A stretch of 38,861 bases of DNA from positions 1 to 38,861 of the forward strand of contig DAIDHP010000008.1 in the NCBI GenBank assembly GCA_027459625.1, read 5' to 3'. This DNA comes from Chthonomonadales bacterium. GTDB lineage: Bacteria; Armatimonadota; Chthonomonadetes; Chthonomonadales; CAJBBX01. The notes below the pieces were generated by a model. It was not told the DNA's origin, searched no databases, and saw only the letters and a program-made list of their open reading frames with translations. Made by a program: the position numbers and the translations under genes. Positions 25,436-33,285 of this stretch are shown here, one piece after another. Each line of letters starts with the position of its first letter. Within the stretch, counting starts at the first letter, position 1.

Positions 25436-25552
25436 TGATTTTTGATATTACCTTCATCAATCCATAGAAAAGATGGAATAACACACTATATCAGAAATTT
25501 CGACCGTTGCATCCTCTGAGGCGGCATTGGAATTAAAAGGAGATTTACCCTA

Positions 25553-25987
25553 ATGAAAACACCGGGTAACCGCCGAAAATTACACCAAGGCGGTACTTAC
25601 GTGGAGGTTTTGGTGGCGGGTGTGCTTTTCTCAATCGGACTAATGGCGCTCATGAATATTTGGCTCTATTCATTCCGTCAAACTATTTCCACCGATGAGT
25701 TATCCGTCGCGTACAACTTAGGCAGACAAGCCATGGAACGCGCCAAAATGTCGGGATTTTACAACTTGGTTGAGGGATCCACCACGAACTATTACGATGG
25801 AAACCAGAACCTCATACAGCAGGGAGCGAGTAACGCGGTTTATTACGTCACCACCACCGTGACAAGTAACCCGACGGGACATCCCCTAAATGCTTTGCTC
25901 ACAGTGACGATCAATGTTGGGACGGTTTCATCGCCCAGTTCAACTCTATACACCTCTTCGGAATACATGGTGCGAGGCGGGATATGA
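25553..25987 (+). CDS. Type IV prepilin-like protein (PilV type)
   Basis: The 144-residue protein has a class III signal sequence. The basic leader ends at Gly13, and cleavage before Gly14 would give a mature protein with Glu18 at the conserved +5 position (GTYVEVLVAG), followed by the hydrophobic pilin helix. The short soluble domain is polar, as in minor pilins or pseudopilins. AAGGAG lies 9 nt before the ATG. It overlaps the next prepilin gene by 4 nt (ATGA). The prepilin peptidase and the major pilin are not evident in this window. Confidence 0.85.
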   Translation: MKTPGNRRKLHQGGTYVEVLVAGVLFSIGLMALMNIWLYSFRQTISTDELSVAYNLGRQAMERAKMSGFYNLVEGSTTNYYDGNQNLIQQGASNAVYYVTTTVTSNPTGHPLNALLTVTINVGTVSSPSSTLYTSSEYMVRGGI

Positions 25988-26571
25988 ACAAACGAAAACG
26001 TGGAACCACTTTGTTGGAACTGATGATCGCGGGAATGATCGCTTTGACATTGGGAGCGGGGCTGTTTCTGTTTTTCGAGTCCGGATACAATTCGCAGAGT
26101 TTTATCATGGATCAAAACAACAGTACTCTTGACTCTCGACGAGGGCTTGATTTGATCACGGACGGATGGGCGGACTCATCGTCGGGTGTGAGCTATCCTG
26201 GATTGCGAGGAGCCACCAGCCTGGCAAGCGGAACAGGACCAAACATGTTGATTTACAACTGCGTGGATAGCTCCGGAGCGTCTCATGTCGTGAAATATTG
26301 GGTCAGCAACGGAAATCTGGTTCGTTCGGTGGATGGAGTTCCCGCAAACGGAACCGATATCGTCCAGAACGTCGACAATATATCGTTTAATTATTGGACT
26401 TGGAACGGGGGCTCCTGGGAGTCCTCTACAAATCCGGAAACTCCCGCCAACGTCGGCGCGGTGGATTATCAGTTGATGTCCAATGTGGATAACCAGTCCG
26501 TAGCTATGTCCGGATCAGTGAGGATGCGTGAAATACGTTGCACGATATCAAGCAATGGTGATGTATTTTGA
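25984..26571 (+). CDS. Type IV prepilin-like protein (PilW type)
   Basis: The 195-residue protein starts MNKRKRG, then TTLLELMIAG: cleavage after Gly7 places Glu12 at +5, the standard prepilin arrangement, followed by the hydrophobic helix. The soluble part has a repeated W.W..GSW pattern and no cysteine pair typical of a major pilin disulfide loop. It is translationally coupled to the preceding prepilin gene. Together with the PilX-like gene upstream it forms the usual minor-pilin set (V, W, X), which in other bacteria primes pilus assembly. Confidence 0.85.
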   Translation: MNKRKRGTTLLELMIAGMIALTLGAGLFLFFESGYNSQSFIMDQNNSTLDSRRGLDLITDGWADSSSGVSYPGLRGATSLASGTGPNMLIYNCVDSSGASHVVKYWVSNGNLVRSVDGVPANGTDIVQNVDNISFNYWTWNGGSWESSTNPETPANVGAVDYQLMSNVDNQSVAMSGSVRMREIRCTISSNGDVF

Positions 26572-26691
26572 TAGGACAGAGAAAATCCAAAAGAATGTGA
26601 TAATTGTCTAATTCACCCATGCATTCATCCTATGGCATAACTTTTGCATCCGGGTGAGAACAGCGGTTATCCGCTTTAAACGAGGATAAAA

Positions 26692-28368
26692 GTGAAAACG
26701 CGCACAATTATAGGAATCGATATTTCCACGAATGAAGTGCGAGGAGCATGTATCCGAACAGGGGGCGGAGGGCCCCAATTGACAGGGATCACCGCTCTTC
26801 CCACTTCACAAGACGCCATGGATTCGGAAGGTTTGCTCTCTCCCTCCGTTTTAGGGGAAATGATACGGCAAATCGTAACCGAACTGGATCCAAAATGCAA
26901 TACCATCAATCTCGGAATCAACAATTGCAGTATGGTGGCGCGCGTAATGGAGATCCCACCCGTGCCGGATCAGGAGATTCGTCCTGTTTTGCGCGGGGAA
27001 TTGGACCATTACCGAATTCTCCCCATGGGTCAAAGCGCCTTTGATTTTTGCACGCTTCCCGACCTCCCGGATAAAGAGGATGATCAGAAAACGGAACAGA
27101 CGAAGCGCGTCCTTCTGATCGGAGCGGATGAGCGGCTGGTAACGAGTTATATGGACGCCTCTTTCGAGGCGAACGTCAATCTGAAATCCCTGGAACCCGG
27201 ATCGATTGCCGTTTTAAGAGCCCTTTATCCCCAGCTAAAGGAGATGGAGGCGGTGGCGATGGTGATACTTTCCACGTCAGGCACGGATGTCTTCATCGTA
27301 CATCAAGGAAATCTTCAGTTTTATCGCAGAGTGGATACCGGGACAACTGAATTGATGAACCAATCCTCCTCCGTCCCAGAAGAGGAAGGGCAGAAACGAC
27401 CTCAGCGCACCAGCCTTCTCACGCAGATGGATGACCCTGAGGAGGACGAACCCGAACAGCCGTCCATTGCGGAGCGCTTCAATCGCCAAGCGATATCGCT
27501 GCTTATGACGGAGGTTCAGAGATCCATCGACTACTATCTGCGGGAGTTTCCGCCGAACAGTGAAAAGCTCCATGTGCAATGCGTGATAGACTCCCCCAAC
27601 TCAAACGATTTATTTGAGATTATGCAGCAATATCTCCGTAGCGATGCGGAGTTGGCGTCAATCCAAAGCACTCTTGCGATATCCCAGAACGTTCCGGAAT
27701 TCGTAACGAAATCGAGTGGTGGAGCCTATTTAATCGCGATAGGATTGGCGTTGAAAGATTCGGGAGTTCAATACTCTCATGCTCCCGCATTGAATCTCAG
27801 GATGGGCGACAGTATTGTCACCGAACAAAAAATCGCCCCCAGATTGATGATGCTTAGCTACGCTTTCAGCGGCGCCATGCTTTTGGGGGCGATCATTACT
27901 TCCATCTACTTTGGGATTAAAATCAGCGAAGCGAATCAAACGCTATTTCTACAAAAAAATGAATTACAGGCCATTACGGCTCAGCACGCCGCAAAAGTGG
28001 CATATCTGAATCGCCAGAACACCTTGGTCACTGCCATCCATGAGAAGGACAAGCCTATCAGGGAGACAATCGATTTCCTTTCCGCATGCATTGGAAATAA
28101 CGCAAGTTTGAATAATCTTTCGGTGAGCAACGCAGGCAATATCGATATTAACGGCGTGGCTCCCACCCCGCAGGTGATTGCGGACATTATGGACACCATC
28201 AACCTATCCCCGGTTCTGGATCCCATTCGATTGAATAATATCGCAAGAGTCACCGCTAGCAACGAAAAGGGGGTTTTAAATTTCGATCTTCAAACTTCAT
28301 ACGTTAAGGATTCCAACGGTGATTTGGAACTCACATCATACTCCACACAGGGAGGACAATCGCAATGA
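26692..28368 (+). CDS. PilM-PilN fusion, type IV pilus inner-membrane platform
   Basis: The 558-residue protein joins two usually separate pilus proteins. The N-terminal part (about 1-370) is PilM-like, an actin/FtsA-fold protein that starts IIGIDISTNEVRGACI and has a polar insertion near residues 225-260. The C-terminal part (about 375-558) is PilN-like: LNLRMGDS, recalling the N-terminal PilN peptide that binds PilM; one membrane helix (about 384-408); a coiled coil; and a small alpha/beta domain. The start is GTG 26692 with AGGA upstream. It overlaps pilO by 4 nt. Translation is continuous, with no sign of a frameshift. In other bacteria PilM and PilN are separate but bind each other, so the fusion is plausible functionally. 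Confidence 0.85.
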   Translation: MKTRTIIGIDISTNEVRGACIRTGGGGPQLTGITALPTSQDAMDSEGLLSPSVLGEMIRQIVTELDPKCNTINLGINNCSMVARVMEIPPVPDQEIRPVLRGELDHYRILPMGQSAFDFCTLPDLPDKEDDQKTEQTKRVLLIGADERLVTSYMDASFEANVNLKSLEPGSIAVLRALYPQLKEMEAVAMVILSTSGTDVFIVHQGNLQFYRRVDTGTTELMNQSSSVPEEEGQKRPQRTSLLTQMDDPEEDEPEQPSIAERFNRQAISLLMTEVQRSIDYYLREFPPNSEKLHVQCVIDSPNSNDLFEIMQQYLRSDAELASIQSTLAISQNVPEFVTKSSGGAYLIAIGLALKDSGVQYSHAPALNLRMGDSIVTEQKIAPRLMMLSYAFSGAMLLGAIITSIYFGIKISEANQTLFLQKNELQAITAQHAAKVAYLNRQNTLVTAIHEKDKPIRETIDFLSACIGNNASLNNLSVSNAGNIDINGVAPTPQVIADIMDTINLSPVLDPIRLNNIARVTASNEKGVLNFDLQTSYVKDSNGDLELTSYSTQGGQSQ

Positions 28369-29015
28369 AAATCATTCCCCCATCCGTCTTGAGATGGCTG
28401 GCAATACTGATGCCTCCTGTTTCCATATTGGCGCTCGTGCTTATCGTATATCCGAGAGTGGAGCAGTTACACCATATACACTTGGCAACCGGTAAAACGG
28501 ATCGTCAGATTCAATCTTTCATCGAGCAAATCAAGGCGATTGATAACCTTCCGCCTAATCCCAAGATCGCTTCATTGCCTTTGAGTAAACAGGAGCAAAG
28601 CGATTTTCTGCGGGGATTGTCGATGATGTGTTCGCAAACGGGAAACAGGCTTATTTCGCTTTCCTGTATCGCTCCGCCCTTGCCGCCGCCGCCAACCGCT
28701 CAGAAAAACACCGGTGCAACAGCGACGAACACTCAGAAGAAATCGTTACTTCCGCCAGATGTTACGGAGATAAAAAGCGTGATTGTATTTGAAGGATCGT
28801 TTAATTCAATTCGAGCATTTCTAACGGATTTGGATAATTCCAGGAGGCTTATCTCTTTAAGTGATTGCCGACTCATACCTGGAGATTCCGGGTATCCCAC
28901 CATTCAAATGTCATTGGGCATTTGTCGTTACGTGGATACTCCGCCTCCTCCCCCATCGTCTTCGACGCAAACTGCGGCTAACTCCACGGCAACCGCCAGC
29001 ACGGGGGGATCATGA
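28365..29015 (+). CDS. pilO: PilO-like type IV pilus inner-membrane protein
   Basis: The 216-residue protein has one N-terminal membrane helix (about residues 12-28), a coiled-coil segment with QIQSFIEQIKAI, and a periplasmic domain resembling the PilO ferredoxin-like fold (VIVFEGSFNSIRAFLTDLDN). PilO pairs with PilN to form the alignment complex between the cytoplasmic PilM and the outer-membrane secretin. There are two proline/threonine-rich low-complexity stretches, at about 100-125 and in the last 25 residues. GGAGG lies 8 nt before the ATG, which overlaps the PilM-N stop. Divergence is high, so the call rests on topology and gene order. Confidence 0.8.
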   Translation: MKIIPPSVLRWLAILMPPVSILALVLIVYPRVEQLHHIHLATGKTDRQIQSFIEQIKAIDNLPPNPKIASLPLSKQEQSDFLRGLSMMCSQTGNRLISLSCIAPPLPPPPTAQKNTGATATNTQKKSLLPPDVTEIKSVIVFEGSFNSIRAFLTDLDNSRRLISLSDCRLIPGDSGYPTIQMSLGICRYVDTPPPPPSSSTQTAANSTATASTGGS

Positions 29016-29252
29016 AAAGAGGAGCGATAAACAGTTAAAATCATAAAATCCGTTCGAAACATGAAACTGGTCGAGAATCCAACGGTTTTGCATGTCCAAC
29101 GGATCAATCCGGAGCGTAATTCACTATTCAAACATACGGTTCAATTTGGATGATTTACCTATATTCGTCTCTCAACGAATTGCTCCATTATCTCGGATGA
29201 ATACGATCTTCCCGTATTAAGATATTCCGAAGCTATATTAACGAGGTGTAGG

Positions 29253-31079
29253 ATGAAAATAATTTCAAAAGTCATTATAGCGTTTGCGATGTTGTCCATC
29301 CTGAAATGTGGAACGGTTTCCGCACAGGCGGTTCCCGCCGCAAACACATCGACTAGATCAAAACTTGTCACTTTGGACTATGTGAATGCGGACGTGACGG
29401 ATATATTAAGAGCGATATCTACTCAAAGCGGTGCTAACATCGCCATAAGTCCGAATGCGAAGGGACAGATAACGATTCACTTGCGGGATAAAACCGTGGA
29501 TGAGGCTGTGCATTTTGTGGCGAATATGGCGGGGTTGGGTGCGCGCAAGATAAATGACACCTATGTCATCGCACCCAGATCCGATATGCGTCAGACTCTC
29601 GCACGTTTGGGAGCCCCCCAAATGGTGCCTTTGGCGCATTTAAGCCCAAAAGACGCAGCGGATCTCATTACGAACGCATTTCCTGATGTCACCGCTCGTC
29701 CGCAGGGGAACGCGGTGGAACTAATAGGAACAACCAATGATCTCGCACAAGCTATTCAGTTACTGCAACAGAACGACGCCATTACCATGGAGAGCGAACA
29801 CATCGTGGAAAAGGTGGCGCTGAAAAACATAGCCGCCAAGGATGCCGCGGACGCCATCGTTAAAATGACGCCGGGGATCACCGCTCAACCTGCAGGCGAT
29901 TCGCTTGTTCTTTCCGGTACTCGAGCCGATATCAACGCCGCAAAGAAGGGGTTGGAGTTGATTGACGTGTCAAGCCAACCCGATAGCGAAGTGGAGGTAT
30001 ACAACATCAAATATGCCTCCCCCGTTGACCTGGCAAATATCATCAAGAAAACCTTCCCGGACGTGAATGTGGTATCCGGGCCGGACAGCAACGCACCTTC
30101 GAATCCCATACTTAACACGATCAATGGCACCGGAACCAGCGGAATGGATTCGTCAATGGGGAATGGGCAATCTTCCAATAACCAAGGTTCAGGTGGGGGC
30201 TCCTCTTCGAATCAGTCACAGCAATACAATCAGCAATCAGGGTTCCCTGGAGCCGCTTCCAACGGCAAGCAGGTCAACCCGCGAGCGCTGTCGCTGCTAT
30301 TGCAAGGCAATCCCGATGAAGTAAAGCAGGCGATCAAAGTTCTGGCAATGGTGGATGTGCCTCCGCAACAGATGTTGATTGATGCGAAGGTCGTGGAAAC
30401 GAATCCCGAACTCGTTAATAACATTGGGGTTCAATGGTCATGGAATCCATTCCAGTTCGTGGAGAGACCAGGAGTGAGCGGAAACGCCGTTCCTAACGCC
30501 TCATCCTCCTCATCCTCCTCATCCTCAACATTGCCGGTGATGAACTCATTGGGTTTTGGAAGCTTTGGACGAACGCAGTTCACTCCAAGCGCAACCTTAA
30601 ATCTGCTTATCCAAAAGAATGAGGCGAAAATGCTCGCGAACCCCTCCATCACGGTTTTGGATGATCAAAACGCCTCGGTATTCATTGGAGATACGTTGCG
30701 CTATCAGGTGGAAACGTCCGGAATTAACGGTCCTACCATTCAGGTTTTTCAGGTGCCAGTCGGTATTATTCTCCTGGTGCATCCGAAGATCAATACCGAT
30801 GGATATATCACAATGAACATCCATCCCGAGGTTAGCACCGCCACGATGGTTAACAACCTGCCACAAACACATACGAGAGAGGCTTCCACCGTGGTGAGAG
30901 TCAAGGATGGCGATACGTTGGTAATTGGCGGATTAATTAGCGATCAAGACATCCGACAAATGTCCAAGATACCGTTGCTGGGCGATCTGCCAATCATTGG
31001 CAGGCTCTTCAGGAATTACTCGCGGGATCATACTCATGACGAAGTGATGATCTTCTTAACCATCCACATAGTGCATTAA
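29253..31079 (+). CDS. pilQ: Type IV pilus secretin (PilQ/GspD family)
   Basis: The secretin forms the outer-membrane pore for the pilus. The 608-residue protein has a signal peptide (to about residue 25, ending TVSAQA), an STN-type N0 domain (YVNADVTDILRAISTQ), two or three N-domain repeats (about 115-345), a Ser/Gln/Asn-rich linker, and the C-terminal secretin domain with VIGGLISDQD and IPLLGDLPIIGRLFRN, both diagnostic. There is no AMIN domain as seen in many PilQ proteins, so it looks closer to a short GspD. GAGGTG precedes the ATG. It is separated from pilO by 237 nt, in which no gene is credible. Confidence 0.92.
   Translation: MKIISKVIIAFAMLSILKCGTVSAQAVPAANTSTRSKLVTLDYVNADVTDILRAISTQSGANIAISPNAKGQITIHLRDKTVDEAVHFVANMAGLGARKINDTYVIAPRSDMRQTLARLGAPQMVPLAHLSPKDAADLITNAFPDVTARPQGNAVELIGTTNDLAQAIQLLQQNDAITMESEHIVEKVALKNIAAKDAADAIVKMTPGITAQPAGDSLVLSGTRADINAAKKGLELIDVSSQPDSEVEVYNIKYASPVDLANIIKKTFPDVNVVSGPDSNAPSNPILNTINGTGTSGMDSSMGNGQSSNNQGSGGGSSSNQSQQYNQQSGFPGAASNGKQVNPRALSLLLQGNPDEVKQAIKVLAMVDVPPQQMLIDAKVVETNPELVNNIGVQWSWNPFQFVERPGVSGNAVPNASSSSSSSSSTLPVMNSLGFGSFGRTQFTPSATLNLLIQKNEAKMLANPSITVLDDQNASVFIGDTLRYQVETSGINGPTIQVFQVPVGIILLVHPKINTDGYITMNIHPEVSTATMVNNLPQTHTREASTVVRVKDGDTLVIGGLISDQDIRQMSKIPLLGDLPIIGRLFRNYSRDHTHDEVMIFLTIHIVH
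30501..30527 (+). repeat. Nine-base tandem repeat coding for a serine run in the secretin
   Basis: Three copies of TCATCCTCC (the last ending in A) code for nine serines between the N domains and the secretin core. The unit is a multiple of three, so copy-number change would lengthen or shorten the linker without a frameshift. Confidence 0.8.
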
Positions 31080-31111
31080 TGCGGTACATATCCGAATAAC
31101 GGAGCAAAGTC

Positions 31112-31852
31112 ATGAACTTTACAAACATAAACCCTGCAGATAGAACGAAGGTATTCGCCTTGATAGGCGGCATAGCGTTGGTGTTATTTCTTTTCATTCA
31201 TACTCTGATAGGGGTGTTAAAACCGAAAAAGCCTGCGCCATCGGTGATCAGCCAGCAGCAAAATTCGAGTGCGGTGCCCGCACCTCCAGCTCCGGCTCAA
31301 GTGGCATCAACGCAATCCGTTCCCTCGAACATGAGCGAATTGTCCGCGTTTCCATCCACCAAAGCGGAGTCGATCTCCAGCAAGTTGCATCAGAGTGACT
31401 TAGGTTTGGATGTGCACGACCCATTCAAGCCATTATACGGTACGGGCAAGGCCAATCAGTCTCAACCAGCCAAACCTAGCGCTCCTCCGGAGGTTTCTGT
31501 GACTCCCGCGAGTTCCGCAGGGATGACCCCGTTGCCTGCAATGGGAAGCGGCTCTGCTCCGCCCGCCGCCCTTCTTAATGAGAGCGGACCGACAGGAAAA
31601 CTTAGCACTGTTCCTGTAACTCCGCCCGCCCCACCCGAGCCGACAATCAAACTAATGGGAGTTGTGCAAGGGGACAGTTCCGTGGCGACAATCCAAGTTA
31701 ACAGCCAGACAATCAACGCTACTCCGGGACGAGCCCTTGCGAAAGGGTATCGATTGATAAGCGTGGGTAACGACGGTGTGCAAATAAGACATAATAGCTC
31801 CTTATTGCATTTGAATGTGGGGGATATAATCAATCCTCCATCCAGTAATTAA
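31112..31852 (+). CDS. PilP/GspC-like pilus or secretion protein
   Basis: The 246-residue protein has one N-terminal membrane helix (about residues 15-34), a long Pro/Ala/Ser-rich linker (about 36-170) containing DPFKPL, and a compact C-terminal domain (TIKLMGVVQG, ATIQVNSQTIN, GDIINPP). This is the HR/PilP beta domain that contacts the secretin N0 domain. GspC has the same helix-linker-HR build, while PilP is usually a lipoprotein. Here there is a helix and no lipobox, so it is closer to GspC in build. GGAG lies 8 nt before the ATG. It follows the secretin directly, whereas pilP usually precedes pilQ. Confidence 0.8.
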   Translation: MNFTNINPADRTKVFALIGGIALVLFLFIHTLIGVLKPKKPAPSVISQQQNSSAVPAPPAPAQVASTQSVPSNMSELSAFPSTKAESISSKLHQSDLGLDVHDPFKPLYGTGKANQSQPAKPSAPPEVSVTPASSAGMTPLPAMGSGSAPPAALLNESGPTGKLSTVPVTPPAPPEPTIKLMGVVQGDSSVATIQVNSQTINATPGRALAKGYRLISVGNDGVQIRHNSSLLHLNVGDIINPPSSN

Positions 31853-31858
31853 TCACAC

Positions 31859-31887
31859 GTGACAAATCGGAAGATTTGATTTATAAT
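31859..31887 (+). promoter_or_regulatory. Strong sigma-70 promoter upstream of the lipoprotein gene
   Basis: GTGACA (31859-31864, five of six) and TATAAT (31882-31887, perfect) are separated by 17 nt. Transcription would start near 31894. It lies just after the stop of the PilP/GspC-like gene. Confidence 0.65.
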
Positions 31888-31893
31888 ACAATT

Positions 31894-32041
31894 GAAGATG
31901 ATTGCACCGTTCATTTCGAGGTTCGGCTCACGACGAAAGATGTGCGTTCGAGATCAAGAAAGGAATGATGCATTCATCCGGATTTCAGGGAAGAGCCCTC
32001 CTCTTCCAGGCAATCGGCGCATGCTGATTGCCATTCTTTTT
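31894..32041 (+). ncRNA. Candidate small RNA or attenuated leader
   Basis: The predicted transcript from the promoter at 31859 would run about 148 nt through two adjacent hairpins (31989-32007 and 32009-32032) to a U tract at 32036-32040. This is the layout of a free-standing small RNA. Equally, it could be an attenuated leader of the lipoprotein gene that starts at 32069. The frame is also open here from 31892, but no ribosome binding site supports translation. No known RNA family is recognised. Confidence 0.35.
32009..32040 (+). terminator. Rho-independent terminator in the lipoprotein leader
   Basis: GGCAATCGGC (32009-32018) pairs with GCTGATTGCC (32023-32032) over ten positions with one G-U wobble and a GCAT loop, followed by ATTCTTTTT. 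It ends 28 nt before the lipoprotein start. It may end the pilus transcript, a small RNA, or act as an attenuator. Confidence 0.65.
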
Positions 32042-32068
32042 GATGAATTCATTGCGGAGGAACGGATA

Positions 32069-32452
32069 ATGCGCCGTCTTTGGGCGATAATGGCGTTAAG
32101 CGTCATTGCAATGGCTTTGGCGGGATGCGGGCATAGTCTTTCAGGCGCATACTCCATCCCCGCCCATCCGAATATTCGAATCACTTTTTCTTTCAACGGT
32201 ACGTACACCACCGATGTTTACGGGGATAAACGTAACGGAGTATATACATTGTACAAAGATGGAAAGACGGTTAGTCTCACACCGAAATCGAAATATAACG
32301 TCTCTACAAGCGAAGCCATTGAAAGCATATTCAACAAGAATCAGCCTTTTGAGGGCGTTGCGAAAAAGGCGTTCGATAACGTTACGTCCATAACTTTGGA
32401 GGATAAAGGCGACTCATTCTATATTCCGCCTTTGAAATTCATCAAGGAATAG
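32069..32452 (+). CDS. Small lipoprotein of unknown function
   Basis: The 127-residue protein has a lipoprotein signal peptide ending in the lipobox LAGC (Cys20), so it is expected to be lipid-anchored. ATG 32069 has GGAGG 8 nt upstream, which fixes the start. The frame is open to 31892 but that start falls at the predicted transcription start. The mature part has a beta-rich pattern (IRITFSFNGTYTTDVYGDKR, then NGVYTLYKDGKTVSL), similar to small secreted proteins whose strands report a stress-like threshold, but no family is recognised. It sits between the PilP/GspC-like gene and comEA. Confidence 0.75.
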   Translation: MRRLWAIMALSVIAMALAGCGHSLSGAYSIPAHPNIRITFSFNGTYTTDVYGDKRNGVYTLYKDGKTVSLTPKSKYNVSTSEAIESIFNKNQPFEGVAKKAFDNVTSITLEDKGDSFYIPPLKFIKE

Positions 32453-32558
32453 GCCACTAGGTATTATTGGATGATTTCGTAAAGCGCTCTCCATACGATC
32501 TATGTGCGTATTGGAATCCATGACGATCTCCGATTGGAGAAAGTGGGAGAGATTAAAA

Positions 32559-33272
32559 ATGAAAAATGGAAAAGGGAATATGGTTTTGGCGATCGCCTTT
32601 TTGGCGGTTGTTATCTTGAGTGTGACTGGATATACATTCTGGCAAAAAGGAAAAGAGGCGGAGACGGAATTCATCATCAAGGATGATCCGCGGCAAATGA
32701 ATCCCGCCTCGTCATCAACCTCCCCGCCCTCCACCTCCCAGCAATCCTCTTCGGATCCGATGAAACCATCCTGCATTTATGTTCATGTGGCTGGCAAGGT
32801 GGTAAAGCCGGCGGTGTATCGCCTGCCGCTAGGTTCTCGCGCCATTGACGGCGTGAAAATCGCAGGCGGCCCCACACGGAATGCGAACACGGACGCCGTA
32901 AATCTCGCAGAGAAGCTTGAGGATGGACAACAACTATACATCCCCTCCAAGGAGGAGAGTTCTGGCGTCGTTCAACCCGTTGGTCACGCCATACTACGGA
33001 AAAAGTCCGCCAAAGGAGACCTTCGCAAAGGCGTGGGGCAAGCTCAAACCCCGGTTCAAAAGCTAACGGATCCGGTCAAGCAGCATGTGAATATTAATTC
33101 AGCCACCAGCGAGCAGTTGCAACAATTGAAGGGCATCGGTCCGGCGATGGCTGAAAGGATAATTCAATATCGAAAAAGTATTGGGAAGTTTCATTCCGCG
33201 GATCAACTAATGGACGTACAGGGAATCGGCACGAAAAAGTTTGAGCAGTTGAAACCATTTATTCGATTGTAA
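32559..33272 (+). CDS. comEA: ComEA competence DNA-binding protein
   Basis: ComEA binds incoming double-stranded DNA at the membrane or in the periplasm during natural transformation. The 237-residue protein has an N-terminal membrane helix (about residues 8-26), a Ser/Pro linker, an SLBB domain (VHVAGKVVKPAVYRL) and a C-terminal helix-hairpin-helix pair (VNINSATSEQLQQLKGIGP and DVQGIGTKKFEQLKPF). GGAGAG lies 7 nt before ATG 32559. The frame extends to 32502 without a ribosome binding site. ComEC, the channel, is not in the window. Its place next to the pilus genes supports a pilus with DNA-uptake function. Confidence 0.93.
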   Translation: MKNGKGNMVLAIAFLAVVILSVTGYTFWQKGKEAETEFIIKDDPRQMNPASSSTSPPSTSQQSSSDPMKPSCIYVHVAGKVVKPAVYRLPLGSRAIDGVKIAGGPTRNANTDAVNLAEKLEDGQQLYIPSKEESSGVVQPVGHAILRKKSAKGDLRKGVGQAQTPVQKLTDPVKQHVNINSATSEQLQQLKGIGPAMAERIIQYRKSIGKFHSADQLMDVQGIGTKKFEQLKPFIRL

Positions 33273-33285
33273 AAAGGCGCACTCA

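Noticed and set aside
31462-31833. Minus-strand frame of 123 codons opposite the PilP/GspC-like gene
   Set aside because: Caused by the proline- and alanine-rich linker; no start signals, no domain.
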